64,000 nucleotides of DNA from the NCBI RefSeq assembly GCF_905171765.1, contig NC_053389.1, positions 215,642,624-215,706,623 of the forward strand, written 5' to 3'. Under the pieces are notes generated by a model. It ran no database searches and was not told the origin of the DNA. It was given only the letters and a program-made list of their open reading frames with translations. This stretch comes from Bufo bufo (lineage: Eukaryota; Chordata; Amphibia; Anura; Bufonidae). The position numbers and the translations under genes are program-made. Of the stretch, positions 53,797 to 64,000 are shown piece after piece (within the stretch, counting starts at the first letter, position 1; every line of letters starts with the position of its first letter).

Positions 53797-53882
53797 ACCT
53801 TATTCACACATCCTTGTCCATTTTGCAAAAACCTGGACTGTTTTGCAAAAGTTTTGCATCTGCAAAGGTCCTAGGTCAGGAC
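53797..53882. mobile_element. Left part of a MITE split by the hAT element
   Basis: It starts GACCTTATTCACACATCCTT. The inverted end (about 'acgtggatgtttgaatga') lies near 62721-62738. GTCAGGAC at 53875-53882 is the duplicated target. Confidence 0.65.
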
Positions 53883-54007
53883 TAGGGATGAGCGAACCCG
53901 AATTTTGGGGTGTCCGTGACACGGACCCGAACCCGAACATTTTCGTAAAAGTCCGGGTTCGGGTTCGGTGTTCGGCTCTTTCTTGGCGCTTTTTGAAAGG
54001 CTGCAAA

Positions 54008-54150
54008 GCAGCCAATCAACAAGCGTCATACTACTTGCCCCAAGAGGCCATTACAGCCATGCCTACTATTGGCATGGCTGTGATTGGCCAGTGCAGCATG
54101 TGATCCAGCCTCTATTTAAGCTGGAGTCACGTAGCGCCGCACGTCACTCT
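54008..54150 (+). promoter_or_regulatory. Candidate promoter of the hAT transposase
   Basis: CCAAT at 54012-54016, inverted CCAAT (ATTGG) at 54068 and 54083, and a TATA-like CTATTTAAG at 54112-54120 are followed by a G-rich stretch. The spacing suggests a start near 54140-54150, 2.8 kb before the ATG, so either a long repetitive leader or an intron removing the arrays would be needed. Confidence 0.45.
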
Positions 54151-54384
54151 GCTATGATCAGTATAGGGAGAGGTTGCAGCTGCGACGTTAGGGCGAGATT
54201 AGGCAGATTAACTCCTCCAAAAGACTTCATTCTGTGATCGATCTGCAGCTGTGGATCATTGAAGTGCTATTATTGACTTGCTCACTTTTTTGAGGCTGCC
54301 CAGAGCGTTTTTAGATCACTTTTTTTCTGGGGTGATCGGCGGCCATTTTGTGACTTGTGGTGCGCCAGCACAAGCTATCACCAA

Positions 54385-54760
54385 GTGTATTTAACCATCG
54401 ATAGTGTGGTTATTTTGTGCTATATCCTACATCAGCTGCAGGCTGAGCCTGTGTCACCGAAGTGCATTTAACCATCAACAGTCTGGTTATTTTTTGGCCA
54501 TATACTACATCAGCTGCAGGCTGAGCCTGTGTCACCGAAGTGCATTTAACCATCAACAGTCTGGTTATTTTTTGGCCATATACTACATCAGCTGCAGGCT
54601 GAGCCTGTGTCACCGAAGTGCATTTAACCATCGATAGTCTGATTATTTTTTGGCCATATACTACATCTGGTGCAGGCTGAGCCTGTGTCACCCAAGTGCA
54701 TTTAACCATCAACAGTGTGGTTATTTTTTGGCCATATATTACATCAGGGGCAAGTTGAGC
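54385..54760. repeat. 78-bp tandem array, about 4.5 copies
   Basis: Units contain 'catttaaccatcaacagtct', 'ggttattttttggccatata' and 'ctacatcagctgcaggctga'. Starts at 54393, 54470, 54548, 54626 and 54704. 78 is a multiple of three, explaining open frames on both strands. Confidence 0.95.
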
Positions 54761-54762
54761 CT

Positions 54763-56974
54763 GTCACCCAGCGCCTAAAAAATAGACCTGACATTTCTAT
54801 TCAACCAAATCTGTACTGTTTTAGCTGGTCAAGTTATTTGTAGTGACCGTAAAAGCACACTTTTTTTTCTGGGTTGAAAAACCATTCCCAAATTTGCCAT
54901 TCTCAAAATAACTAGTTTCTGGTATTTGAGGCCTACTTGAAATCTATCCCAAACAGAATATCTTACATTGAAGCTAGTGATAGTGTCATTCAGAAAAACC
55001 TAAGACACACGCTAGCGTGCTGATAGAAATCTGATTCTGTGATTAAACCTATACCTGTCACACAGCGCAAAAAAAAACAGGCCTCACATCTCTATTTAAC
55101 CAAATCTCTACTGTTTTAGCTGGTCAAGTTATTTGTAGTGACCGTAAAAGCACACTTTTTTTTCTGGGTTGAAAAACCATTCCCAAATTTGCCATTCTCA
55201 AAATAACTAGTTTCTGGTATTTGAGGCCTACTTAAAATCTATCCCAAAAAGAATATCTTACATTGAAGCTAGTGATAGTGTCATTCAGAAAAACCTAAGA
55301 CACATGCTAGCGTGCTGATAGAAATCTGATTCTGTGATTAAACCTATACCTGTCACACAGCGCAAAAAAAAACAGGCCTCACATCTCTATTTAACCAAAT
55401 CTCTACTGTTTTAGCTGGTCAAGTTATTTGTAGTGACCGTAAAAGCACACTTTTTTTTCTGGGTTGAAAAACCATTCCCAAATTTGCCATTCTCAAAATA
55501 ACTAGTTTCTGGTATTTGAGGCCTACTTGAAATCTATCCCAAACAGAATATCTTACATTGAAGCTAGTGATAGTGTCATTCAGAAAAACCTAAGACACAC
55601 GCTAGCGTGCTGATAGAAATCTGATTCTGTGATTAAACCTATACCTGTCACACAGCGCAAAAAAAACAGGCCTCACATCTCTATTTAACCAAATCTCTAC
55701 TGTTTTAGCTGGTCAAGTTATTTGTAGTCACCATAAAGGCACACTTTTTTTTCTGGGTTGAAAAACCATTCCCAAATTTGCCATTCGCAAAATAACTAGT
55801 TTCTGGTATTTGAGGCCTACTTGAAATCTATCCCAAAAAGAATATCTTACATCGAAGCTAGTGATAGTGTCATTCAGAAAAACCTAAGACACACGCTAGC
55901 GTGCTGATAGAAATCTGATTCTGTGATTAAACCTATACCTGTCACTCAGCGCAAAAAAAAACAGGCCTCACATCTCTATTTAACCAAATCTCTACTGTTT
56001 TAGCTGGTCAAGTTATTTGTAGTGACCGTAAAAGCACACTTTTTTTTCTGGGTTGAAAAACCATTCCCAAATTTGCCATTCTCAAAATAACTAGTTTCTG
56101 GTATTTGAGGCCTACTTGAAATCTATCCCAAACAGAATATCTTACATTGAAGCTAGTGATAGTGTCATTCAGAAAAACCTAAGACACACGCTAGCGTGCT
56201 GATAGAAATCTGATTCTGTGATTAAACCTATACCTGTCACACAGCGCAAAAAAAAACAGGCCTCACATCTCTATTTAACCAAATCTCTACTGTTTTAGCT
56301 GGTCAAGTTATTTGTAGTGACCGTAAAAGCACACTTTTTTTTCTGGGTTGAAAAACCATTCCCAAATTTGCCATTCTCAAAATAACTAGTTTCTGGTATT
56401 TGAGGCCTACTTGAAATCTATCCCAAAAAGAATATCTTACATTGAAGCTAGTGATAATGTCATTCAGAAAAACCTAAGACACACGCTAGCGTGCTGATAG
56501 AAATCTGATTCTGTGATTAAACCTATACCTGTCACACAGCGCAAAAAAAAACAGGCCTCACATCTCTATTTAACCAAATCTCTACTGTTTTAGCTGGTCA
56601 AGTTATTTGTAGTGACCGTAAAAGCACACTTTTTTTTCTGGGTTGAAAAACCATTCCCAAATTTGCCATTCTCAAAATAACTAGTTTCTGGTATTTGAGG
56701 CCTACTTGAAATCTATCCCAAAAAGAATATCTTACATTGAAGCTAGTGATAGTGTCATTCAGAAAAACCTAAGACACACGCTAGCGTGCTGATAGAAATC
56801 TGATTCTGTGATTAAACCTATACCTGTCACACAGCGCAAAAAAAAAAACAGGCCTCACATCTCTATTTAACCAAATCTCTACTGTTTTAGCTGGTCAAGT
56901 TATTTGTAGTGACGGTAAAAGCACACTTTTTTTTCTGGGTTGAAAAACCATTCCCAAATTTGCCATTCTCAAAA
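54763..56974. repeat. 295-bp tandem array, about 7.5 copies
   Basis: Unit starts (at 'cctgtcacacagcgc') fall at 54763 (variant), 55054, 55349, 55644, 55938, 56233, 56528 and 56823. Copies are about 98-99% alike except the first. The last unit is cut at 'ccattctcaaaa', and the transposase leader begins 20 bases before its ATG. Confidence 0.95.
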
Positions 56975-56992
56975 TTGTGGTGAACGGGAACA

Positions 56993-59900
56993 ATGAGGAA
57001 AACATCTAATAAGGGACGCGGACGTGGACATGGTGGTGTTAGTGGACCCTCTGGTGCTGGGAGAGGACGTAGCCGTTCTGCCACAGCCACACGTCCTAGT
57101 GAACCAACTACCTCAGGTCCCAGTAGCCAGCAGAATTTACAGCGATATTTGGTGGGGCCCAATGCCGTTCTAAGGATGGTAAGGCCTGAGCAGGTGCAGG
57201 CATTAGTCAATTGGGTGGCCGACAGTGGATCCAGCACGTTCACATTATCTCCCACCCAGTCTTCTGCAGAAAGCGCACAGATGGCGCATGAAAACCAAGC
57301 CCATCGGTCTGTCACATCACCCCCATGCATATCAGGGAAACTGTCTGAGCCTCAAGTTATGCAGCAGTCTCTTATGCTGTTTGAAGACTCTGCTGCCAGG
57401 GTTTCCCAAGGGCATCCACCTAGCTCTTCCCCAGGGGTGGAAGAGATAGAATGCACTAACGCACAACCACTTATTTTTCCTGATGATGAGGACATGGGAA
57501 TACCACCTCAGCACGTCTCTGATGATGACGAAACACAGGTGCCAACTGCTGCGTCTTTCTGCAGTGTGCAGACTGAACAGGAGGTCAGGGATCAAGACTG
57601 GGTGGAAGACGATGCAGGGGACGATGAGGTCCTAGACCCCACATGGAATGAAGGTCGTGCCACTGACTTTCACAGTTCGGAGGAAGAGGCAGTGGTGAGA
57701 CCGAGCCAACAGCGTAGCAAAAGAGGGAGCAGTGGGCAAAATCAGAACACCCGCCGCCAAGAGACTCCGCCTGCTACTGACCGCCGCCATCTCGGACCGA
57801 GCACCCCAAAGGCAGCTTCAAGGAGTTCCCTGGCATGGCACTTCTTCAAACAATGTGCTGACGACAAGACCCGAGTGGTTTGCACGCTGTGCCATCAGAG
57901 CCTGAAGCGAGGCATTAACGTTCTGAACCTTAGCACAACCTGCATGACCAGGCACCTGCATGCAAAGCATGAACTGCAGTGGAGTAAACACCTTAAAAAC
58001 AAAGAAGTCACTCAGGCTCCCCCTGCTACCTCTTCTGCTGCTGCTGCCTCGGCCTCTTCTGCTGCTGCCGCCGCCTCGGCCTCTTCCTCCGCCTCTGGAG
58101 GAACGTTGGCACCTGCCGCCCAGCAAACATGGGATGTACCACCAACACCACCACCTGCGTCACCAAGCATCTCAACCATGTCACACGGCAGCGTTCAGCT
58201 CTCCATCTCACAAACATTTGAGAGAAAGCGTAAATTCCCACCTAGCCACCCTCGATCCCTGGCCCTGAATGCCAGCATTTCTAAACTACTGGCCTATGAA
58301 ATGCTGTCATTTAGGCTGGTGGACACACACAGCTTCAAACAGCTCATGTCACTTGCTGTCCCACAGTATGTTGTTCCCAGCCGCCACTACTTCTCCAAGA
58401 GAGCCGTGCCTTCCCTGCACAAACAAGTGTCCGATAAAATCAAGTGTGCACTGCGCAACGCCATCTGTGGCAATGTCCACCTAACCACAGATACGTGGAC
58501 CAGTAAGCACGGCCAGGGACGCTATATCTCCCTAACTGCACACTGGGTAAATGTAGTGGCGGCTGGGCCCCAGGCGGAGAGCTGTTTGGCGCACGTCCTT
58601 CCGCCGCCAAGGATCGCAGGGCAACATTCTTTGCCTCCTGTCTCCTCCTCCTCCTACTCAGCTTCCTCCTCCTCTTCTTCCACCTGCTCATCCAGTCAGC
58701 CACACACCTTCACCACCAACTTCAGCACAGCACGGGGTAAACGTCAGCAGGCCATTCTGAAACTCAAATGTTTGGGGGACAGGCCCCACACCGCACAGGA
58801 GTTGTGGCGGGGTATAGAACAACAGACCGACGAGTGGTTGCTGCCGGTGAGCCTCAAGCCCGGCCTGGTGGTGTGCGATAATGGGCGAAATCTCGTTGCA
58901 GCTCTGGGACTAGCCGGTTTGACGCACATCCCTTGCCTGGCGCATGTGCTGAATTTGGTGGTGCAGAAGTTCATTCGCAACTACCCCGACATGTCAGAGC
59001 TGCTGCATAAAGTGCGGGCCGTCTGTTCGCGCTTCCGGCGTTCACACCCTGCCGCTGCTCGCCTGTCAGCGCTACAGCGTAACTTCGGCCTTCCCGCTCA
59101 CCGCCTCATATGCGACGTACCCACCAGGTGGAACTCCACCTTGCATATGCTGGACAGACTGTGCGAGCAGCAGCAGGCCATAGTGGAGTTTCAGCTGCAG
59201 CACGCACGGGTCAGTCGCACTGCGGATCAGACACACTTCACCACCAATGACTGGGCCTCCATGCGAGACCTGTGTGCCCTGTTGCGCTGTTTCGAGTACT
59301 CCACCAACATGGCCAGTGGCGATGACGCCGTTATCAGCGTTACAATACCACTTCTATGTCTCCTTGAGAAAACACTTAGGGCGATGATGGAAGAGGAGGT
59401 GGCCCAGGAGGAAGAGGAGGAAGAGGGGTCATTTTTAGCACTTTCAGGCCAGTCTCTTCAAAGTGACTCAGAGGGAGGTTTTTTGCAACACCAGAGGCCA
59501 GGTACAAATGTGGCCAGACAGGGCCCACTACTGGAGGACGAGGAGGACGAGGATGAGGAGGAGGTGGAGGAGGATGAGGATGAAGCATGTTCACAGCGGG
59601 GTGGCACCCAAAGCAGCTCGGGCCCATCACTGGTGCGTGGCTGGGGGGAAACACAGGACGATGACGATACGCCTCCCACAGAGGACAGCTTGTCCTTACC
59701 TCTGGGCAGCCTGGCACACATGAGCGACTACATGCTGCAGTGCCTGCGCAACGACAGCAGAGTTGCCCACATTTTAACGTGTGCGGAATACTGGGTTGCC
59801 ACCCTGCTGGATCCCCGGTACAAAGACAATGTGCCCACCTTACTTCCTACACTGGAGCGTGATAGGAAGATGCGCGAGTACAAGCGCACGTTGGAAGACG

Positions 59901-60412
59901 CGCTACTGAGAGCATTCCCAAATGTCACAGGGGAACCAGTGGAAGCCCAAGGCGAAGGCAGAGGAGGAGCAAGAGGTCGCCAACGCAGCTGTGTCACGGC
60001 CAGCTCCTCTGAGGGCAGGGTTAGCATGGCAGAGATGTGGAAAAGTTTTGTCACCACGCCACAGCTAACTGCACCACCACCTGATACGGAACGTGTTAGC
60101 AGGAGGCAACATTTCACTAACATGGTGGAACAGTACCTGTGCACACCCCTCCACGTACTGACTGATGGTTCGGCCCCATTCAACTTCTGGGTCTCCAAAT
60201 TGTCCACGTGGCCAGAGCTAGCCTTTTATGCCTTGGAGGTGCTAGCCTGCCCGGCGGCCAGCGTTTTGTCTGAACGTGTATTCAGCACGGCAGGGGGCGT
60301 CATTACAGACAAACGCAGCCGCCTGTCTACAGCCAATGTGGACAAGCTGACGTTCATAAAAATGAACCAGGCATGGATCCCACAGGACCTGTCCATCCCT
60401 TGTGCAGATTAG
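56993..60412 (+). CDS. hAT transposase, 1139 aa, intact
   Basis: Nuclear DNA transposase that would excise and reinsert the surrounding element. The start is ATG 56993 (context gaacaATGa, A at -3), the first ATG after the 295-bp array. Residues 1-40 are Arg/Gly/Ser-rich (MRKTSNKGRGRGHGG), a likely nucleic-acid-binding or nuclear-localising tail. Residues 160-240 are acidic. A BED-type zinc finger spans about 278-330 (C297, C300, H321, H326). An Ala/Ser-rich linker covers 345-375. RNase H-fold catalytic residues are Asp500 (HLTTDTWTS), Asp629 (VVCDNGRNL) and Glu1094 (SERVFSTAGG). Two acidic tracts (about 800-812 and 848-870) lie in the helical insertion domain. The C-terminal dimerisation region (about 1060-1130) ends FIKMNQAWIP. 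There are no stops or frameshifts. The length exceeds most hAT proteins (600-900 aa). Splicing of the leader cannot be judged. Confidence 0.95.
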   Translation: MRKTSNKGRGRGHGGVSGPSGAGRGRSRSATATRPSEPTTSGPSSQQNLQRYLVGPNAVLRMVRPEQVQALVNWVADSGSSTFTLSPTQSSAESAQMAHENQAHRSVTSPPCISGKLSEPQVMQQSLMLFEDSAARVSQGHPPSSSPGVEEIECTNAQPLIFPDDEDMGIPPQHVSDDDETQVPTAASFCSVQTEQEVRDQDWVEDDAGDDEVLDPTWNEGRATDFHSSEEEAVVRPSQQRSKRGSSGQNQNTRRQETPPATDRRHLGPSTPKAASRSSLAWHFFKQCADDKTRVVCTLCHQSLKRGINVLNLSTTCMTRHLHAKHELQWSKHLKNKEVTQAPPATSSAAAASASSAAAAASASSSASGGTLAPAAQQTWDVPPTPPPASPSISTMSHGSVQLSISQTFERKRKFPPSHPRSLALNASISKLLAYEMLSFRLVDTHSFKQLMSLAVPQYVVPSRHYFSKRAVPSLHKQVSDKIKCALRNAICGNVHLTTDTWTSKHGQGRYISLTAHWVNVVAAGPQAESCLAHVLPPPRIAGQHSLPPVSSSSYSASSSSSSTCSSSQPHTFTTNFSTARGKRQQAILKLKCLGDRPHTAQELWRGIEQQTDEWLLPVSLKPGLVVCDNGRNLVAALGLAGLTHIPCLAHVLNLVVQKFIRNYPDMSELLHKVRAVCSRFRRSHPAAARLSALQRNFGLPAHRLICDVPTRWNSTLHMLDRLCEQQQAIVEFQLQHARVSRTADQTHFTTNDWASMRDLCALLRCFEYSTNMASGDDAVISVTIPLLCLLEKTLRAMMEEEVAQEEEEEEGSFLALSGQSLQSDSEGGFLQHQRPGTNVARQGPLLEDEEDEDEEEVEEDEDEACSQRGGTQSSSGPSLVRGWGETQDDDDTPPTEDSLSLPLGSLAHMSDYMLQCLRNDSRVAHILTCAEYWVATLLDPRYKDNVPTLLPTLERDRKMREYKRTLEDALLRAFPNVTGEPVEAQGEGRGGARGRQRSCVTASSSEGRVSMAEMWKSFVTTPQLTAPPPDTERVSRRQHFTNMVEQYLCTPLHVLTDGSAPFNFWVSKLSTWPELAFYALEVLACPAASVLSERVFSTAGGVITDKRSRLSTANVDKLTFIKMNQAWIPQDLSIPCAD

Positions 60413-60519
60413 ATATTAACTACCTCCCCTTAACAATATATTATTCTACTCCAGGGCACTTCCTCATTCAATACTATTTTTAATTTCATTTTACCATTAT
60501 ATTGCGGGGCAACCCAAAG

Positions 60520-62165
60520 TTGAATGAACCTCTCCTCTGTCTGGGTGCCGGGGCCTAAATGTGTGACAGTGGCCTGTTCCAGTGGTGGGTGACGTGAAGC
60601 CTGATTCTCTGCTATGACATGAAGACAGATTCTGCGCTGACATAAGGCCAGATTCTCTGTTACGGGACCGCTCTCCTCTGTCTGGGTGCCGGGGCCTAAA
60701 TGTGTGACAGTGGCCTGTTCCAGTGGTGGGTGACGTGAAGCCTGATTCTCTGCTATGACATGAATACAGATTCTGCGCTGACATAAGTCCAGATTCTCTG
60801 TTACGGGACCTCTCTCCTCTGCCTGGGTGCCTGGGCCTAAATGTGTGACAGTGGCCTGTTCCAGTGGTGGGTGACGTGAAGCCTGATTCTCTGCTATGAC
60901 ATGAAGACAGATTCTGCGCTGACATAAGGCCAGATTCTCTGTTACGGGACCTCTCTCCTCTGCCTGGGTGCCTGGGCCCAAATGTGTGACAGTGGCCTGT
61001 TCCAGTGGTGGGTGACGTGAAGCCTGATTCTCTGCTATGACATGAAGACAGATTCTGCGCTGACATAAGGCCAGATTCTCTGTTACGGGACCTCTCTCCT
61101 CTGCCTGGGTGCCTGGGCCTAAATGTGTGACAGTGGCCTGTTCCAGTCGTGGGTGACGTGAAGCCTGATTCTCTGCTATGACATGAAGACAGATTCTGCG
61201 CTGACATAAGGCCAGATTCTCTGTTACGGGACCTCTCTCCTCTGCCTGGGTGCCTGGGCCTAAATGTGTGACAGTGGCCTGTTCCAGTGGTGGGTGACGT
61301 GAAGCCTGATTCTCTGCTATGACATGAATACAGATTCTGCGCTGACATAAGGCCAGATTCTCTGTTACGGGACCTCTCTCCTCTGCCTGGGTGCCTGGGC
61401 CTAAATGTGTGACAGTGGCCTGTTCCAGTGGTGGGTGACGTGAAGCCTGATTCTCTGCTATGACATGAAGACAGATTCTGCGCTGACATAAGGCCAGATT
61501 CTCTGTTACGGGACCGCTCTCCTCTGTCTGGGTGCCGGGGCCTAAATGTGTGACAGTGGCCTGTTCCAGTGGTGGGTGACGTGAAGCCTGATTCTCTGCT
61601 ATGACATGAATACAGATTCTGCGCTGACATAAGGCCAGATTCTCTGTTACTGGACCTCTCTCCTCTGCCTGGGTGCCTGGGCCTAAATGTGTGACAGTGG
61701 CCTGTTCCAGTGGTGGGTGACGTGAAGCCTGATTCTCTGCTATGACATGAAGACAGATTCTGCGCTAACATAAGGCCAGATTCTCTGTTACGGGACCTCT
61801 CTCCTCTGCCTGGGTGCCTGGGCCTAAATGTGTGACAGTGGCCTGTTCCAGTCGTGGGTGACGTGAAGCCTGATTCTCTGCTATGACATGAAGACAGATT
61901 CTGTGCTGACATAAGGCCAGATTCTCTGTTACGGGACCTCTCTCCTCTGCCTGGGTCTCGGGGCCTAAATGTGTGACAGTGGCCTGTTCCAGTGGTGGGT
62001 GACGTGAAGCCTGATTCTCTGCTATGACATGAAGACTGATTCTGCGCTGACATGAAGCCAGATTCTCTGCTATGGCATGAAGAGACTGATTCTCTGCTGA
62101 CATGAAGCCAGATTCTTTGCTATAGCATGAAGAGACTGATTCTCTGCTGACGTGAAGCCAGATTC
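60520..62165. repeat. 141-bp tandem array, about 11 copies, plus 51-bp derivatives
   Basis: Units of about 141 bp containing 'gtgacagtggcctgttccag', 'gtgggtgacgtgaagcctga' and 'ctgctatgacatgaa' repeat from 60520 to about 62030. Three shorter units (about 51 bp) then run to 62165. 141 equals 3 x 47, which leaves a 518-codon frame open on the minus strand. That frame is a by-product. Confidence 0.95.
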
Positions 62166-62485
62166 TCTGCTATGGGACCTCTGTCCAATTGATATTGGTT
62201 CATTTTTATTTTTTTTATTTTTATTTTAATTCATTTCCCTATCCACATTTGTTTGCAGGGGATTTACCTACATGTTGCTGCCTTTTGCAGCCCTCTAGCT
62301 CTTTCCTGGGCTGTTTTACAGCCTTTTTACTGCCCAAAAGTTCGGGTCCCCATTGACTTCAATGGGGTTCGGGTTCGGGACGAAGTTCGAATCGGGTTCG
62401 GATCCCGAACCCGAACATTTCCGGGAAGTTCGGCCGAACTTCTCGAACCCGAACATCCAGGTGTTCGCTCAACTCTAGTCAGGAC

Positions 62486-62745
62486 ATTTCTTTTTTTTTT
62501 TTTTTTTCCACGGTTGATCTATTTTTGTGTCAGGAAAGCTTTTTTTTTTTTTACACAATTTTGATACATTTTCTATGCAAGAGATCAGTAAAAAACTAAC
62601 CTAACATGGATGTGGGTTTTCACAGACCCATAGACTTGAATGGGCCTGCTTGGTTCACAACATGGACCAAAGTGGTGCGTGCTTCTATTGTTGTTCACCT
62701 GACCTATAGTCCATGGAAAAACGTGGATGTTTGAATGAACACACA
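62486..62745. mobile_element. Right part of the MITE split by the hAT element
   Basis: Follows the second GTCAGGAC. T-runs at 62490-62506 and 62540-62552 precede MITE-type sequence ('acagacccatagacttgaat') and an end 'acgtggatgtttgaatgaac', inverted to 53797. Confidence 0.55.
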
Positions 62746-62764
62746 CAAAAAAAAATAGATCTTT

Positions 62765-64000
62765 GTGCTGTCCCCTTCATCTCTAAACTCCTGGAGCATC
62801 TGATCTTCTCTTGCCTCATCTGCTATCTCTCTGCTAACTCTGTCCTTAATCCATTACAGTTTGGTTTCCACACTTGACTAAGCTAAGTACATTAGGGACT
62901 ACTCTCTGCTCATTCTTCTGGATCTCTCGCAGCATTGGACACTCTAGACCAGGTATGCTCAACCTGTGTCCCTCCAGATGTTGCAAAACTACAACTCCCA
63001 GCATGCCCTGGCAGTTGTAGTTTTGCAACTGCTGGAGGGCCGCAGGTTGAGCATCACTGCTGTAGACCATCATCTCCTACTCAGCATGCTGCAATCTATT
63101 GCAGTTAAGGACACTGCTCTCTCTTGGTTTTCTTTCCTATCTCTCTGACTGCTCTTACAGTGTATAATTTACTGGCCATACTACTTCTCTCCCTCTTGCT
63201 GTTGGGGTTCCTCAGGGTTCAGTCTTAGGTCTTCTTCTCTTTGTACACACCCAAAATCGGACAGACTATCAGCATATTTGGTTTTCAGAACAATCTCTAT
63301 GCTGATGACACCCAACTATACACTTGATACTGTGACATCAACCCTGCTGTACTACAGAACACCAAGTGACTGTCTATCCGCTGTTTTTAACATCATGTTC
63401 TCTCTCTATCTAAAATGGAATATATCAAAAACTGAGCTACTTGTGTTTTCACCATTTACTAACCTACTTAAAACCGATATCTCCCTCTCATTGTGTGCCA
63501 CTGCCATAATACCTAGTCAGCACGCCCGCTATCTCGGTGCTATGTTTGACACTGAACATTTCTTTACCTTCTATATGAATCTCTTGCCCGTCTGCACCTC
63601 AAAAACATCTCTAGAATCCGATCATTTCTTACTGTGGAGACAACGAAAAACCCTTATTGTTGCCCTGATCCATTCCAATCTTGATTACTCATTACTAATC
63701 GGTCTCCCCCTCACCAGACTTTCCCCTCTCCAATTTACTGTAAATGCAGCCAGACACATCTATCTGTCTAACCGCTACTCCGATGCCTGTCCTGTGCCAG
63801 TCATTGCACTGGTTGCCCATACAATACAGGATTCAATTTAAACTTCTCATCCTCACCCACAAAGCTCTCCACAGTGCTGCACTCCCTAAATCTCCTCCCT
63901 CATCTCTGTCTGCCATCCTACCCATGCTCTCTGTTCAGCTAATGACTCCAAACCTTCTCCAAGTCTTCTCCAGATCTGCACCAGTTTTCTGGAATGCCCT
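62765..64000 (+). pseudogene. L2/CR1-like LINE reverse transcriptase remnant, runs off the window
   Basis: Several frames together show the order of a non-LTR reverse transcriptase: a Val-Pro-Gln-Gly-Ser block (63205-63222, 'gttcctcagggttcagtc'), the YADDTQLY box (63297-63320), WNISKTELLVFSP (about 63417-63460), HARYLGAMFDT (about 63520-63555), ALIHSNLDY (about 63663-63690) and a 3' region encoding HWLPIQYRIQF-like sequence. Multiple frameshifts and stops show it is dead. A 110-bp hAT-type MITE interrupts it at 62950-63059. Upstream sequence from 62765 ('ctcctggagcatctgatctt') fits the preceding thumb or finger region. Confidence 0.8.
62950..63059. mobile_element. hAT-type MITE, 110 bp
   Basis: The left end CAGGTATGCTCAACCTG and the complement of the right end, CAGTGATGCTCAACCTG, are inverted. 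The inner arms 'ttgcaaaactacaact' and its complement fold back. Flanking octamers CTCTAGAC (62942-62949) and CTGTAGAC (63060-63067) differ by one base. Confidence 0.88.

Larger units (their letters stand above)
53883..62477 (+). mobile_element. Complete hAT transposon, 8595 bp, intact transposase
   Basis: The left end TAGGGATGAGCGAACCCG and the complement of the right end, TAGAGTTGAGCGAACACC, are inverted. It is flanked by perfect GTCAGGAC octamers (53875-53882 and 62478-62485). Subterminal regions carry clustered 'gggttcggg'/'cccgaac' motifs on both sides (53895-53975 and 62340-62450), likely transposase-binding sites. Between them are a promoter-like region, arrays of 78 bp and 295 bp, one 1139-codon gene, and a 141-bp array. 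At 8.6 kb it is about twice the usual hAT size, mostly because of the arrays. Intact ends, exact duplication and an open transposase gene suggest recent insertion and possible activity. Confidence 0.95.

Noticed and set aside
60497..62053. 518-codon minus-strand open frame (and 183- and 112-codon neighbours)
   Set aside because: It lies entirely in the 141-bp tandem array. 141 is a multiple of three, so one stop-free unit stays open indefinitely. The protein is a simple 47-residue repeat with no family resemblance.

Overview
The window looks like intergenic DNA from a large, repeat-rich vertebrate genome, most likely an anuran amphibian. The reasons are the mix of element types (Tc1-like elements, piggyBac, hAT, a chromodomain Ty3/Gypsy element, L2/CR1-like LINE, Penelope-like remnants), many TTAA-targeted 'T2-like' palindromes and 'TTCACAC..GTGTGAA' fold-back MITEs, and no convincing host exon, tRNA, rRNA or bacterial-style operon. 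All identifications come from reading the sequence; no database search was run.

Layout. 0-5.8 kb: short MITEs, an LTR-like insert and sparse unassigned sequence. 5.8-7.4 kb: complete Tc1-like element (DD34E) whose transposase carries one frameshift. 7.4-15 kb: MITEs, a 0.96-kb fold-back element, a solo LTR with a perfect 5-bp duplication (11992-12664) and a Penelope-like 3' end. 15-17.2 kb: piggyBac element with a decayed transposase. 17.2-22.7 kb: small hAT and fold-back elements, one holding a hammerhead-like core between 67-bp inverted repeats. 22.7-36.2 kb: several non-autonomous hAT elements, each with its own internal minisatellite, plus a second solo LTR and two Tc1 remnants. 36.3-38.2 kb: degenerate satellite-like sequence.

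39.06-51.67 kb is a stack of nested insertions. A small MITE (39059-47876) was hit by a young Ty3/Gypsy chromodomain retrotransposon (39228-47723; duplication AGAAC; LTRs with 2 substitutions in 577 aligned bases). Its pol gene was then hit by a 2994-bp insert (42550-45543) that is almost entirely one giant near-perfect palindrome with 1.42-kb arms and a 15-bp target duplication. Next to it, another MITE contains a hAT-like element (48046-51363) that contains a Tc1-like element with DD37E spacing (49349-50906), whose transposase has a single premature stop.

53.9-62.5 kb is a complete 8.6-kb hAT transposon with a perfect 8-bp duplication (GTCAGGAC), an uninterrupted 1139-residue transposase with BED finger and D/D/E residues in place, and three unrelated tandem arrays (78, 295 and 141 bp). 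It is the only apparently intact protein-coding gene in the window and could in principle mobilise the short elements here that share its termini. The window ends inside a decayed L2/CR1-like LINE reverse transcriptase (from about 62765).

The observations I rate highest are the giant palindromic insert with hammerhead-like motifs in both arms, the intact hAT with satellite arrays, and the recurrence of private minisatellites inside several hAT-type elements.
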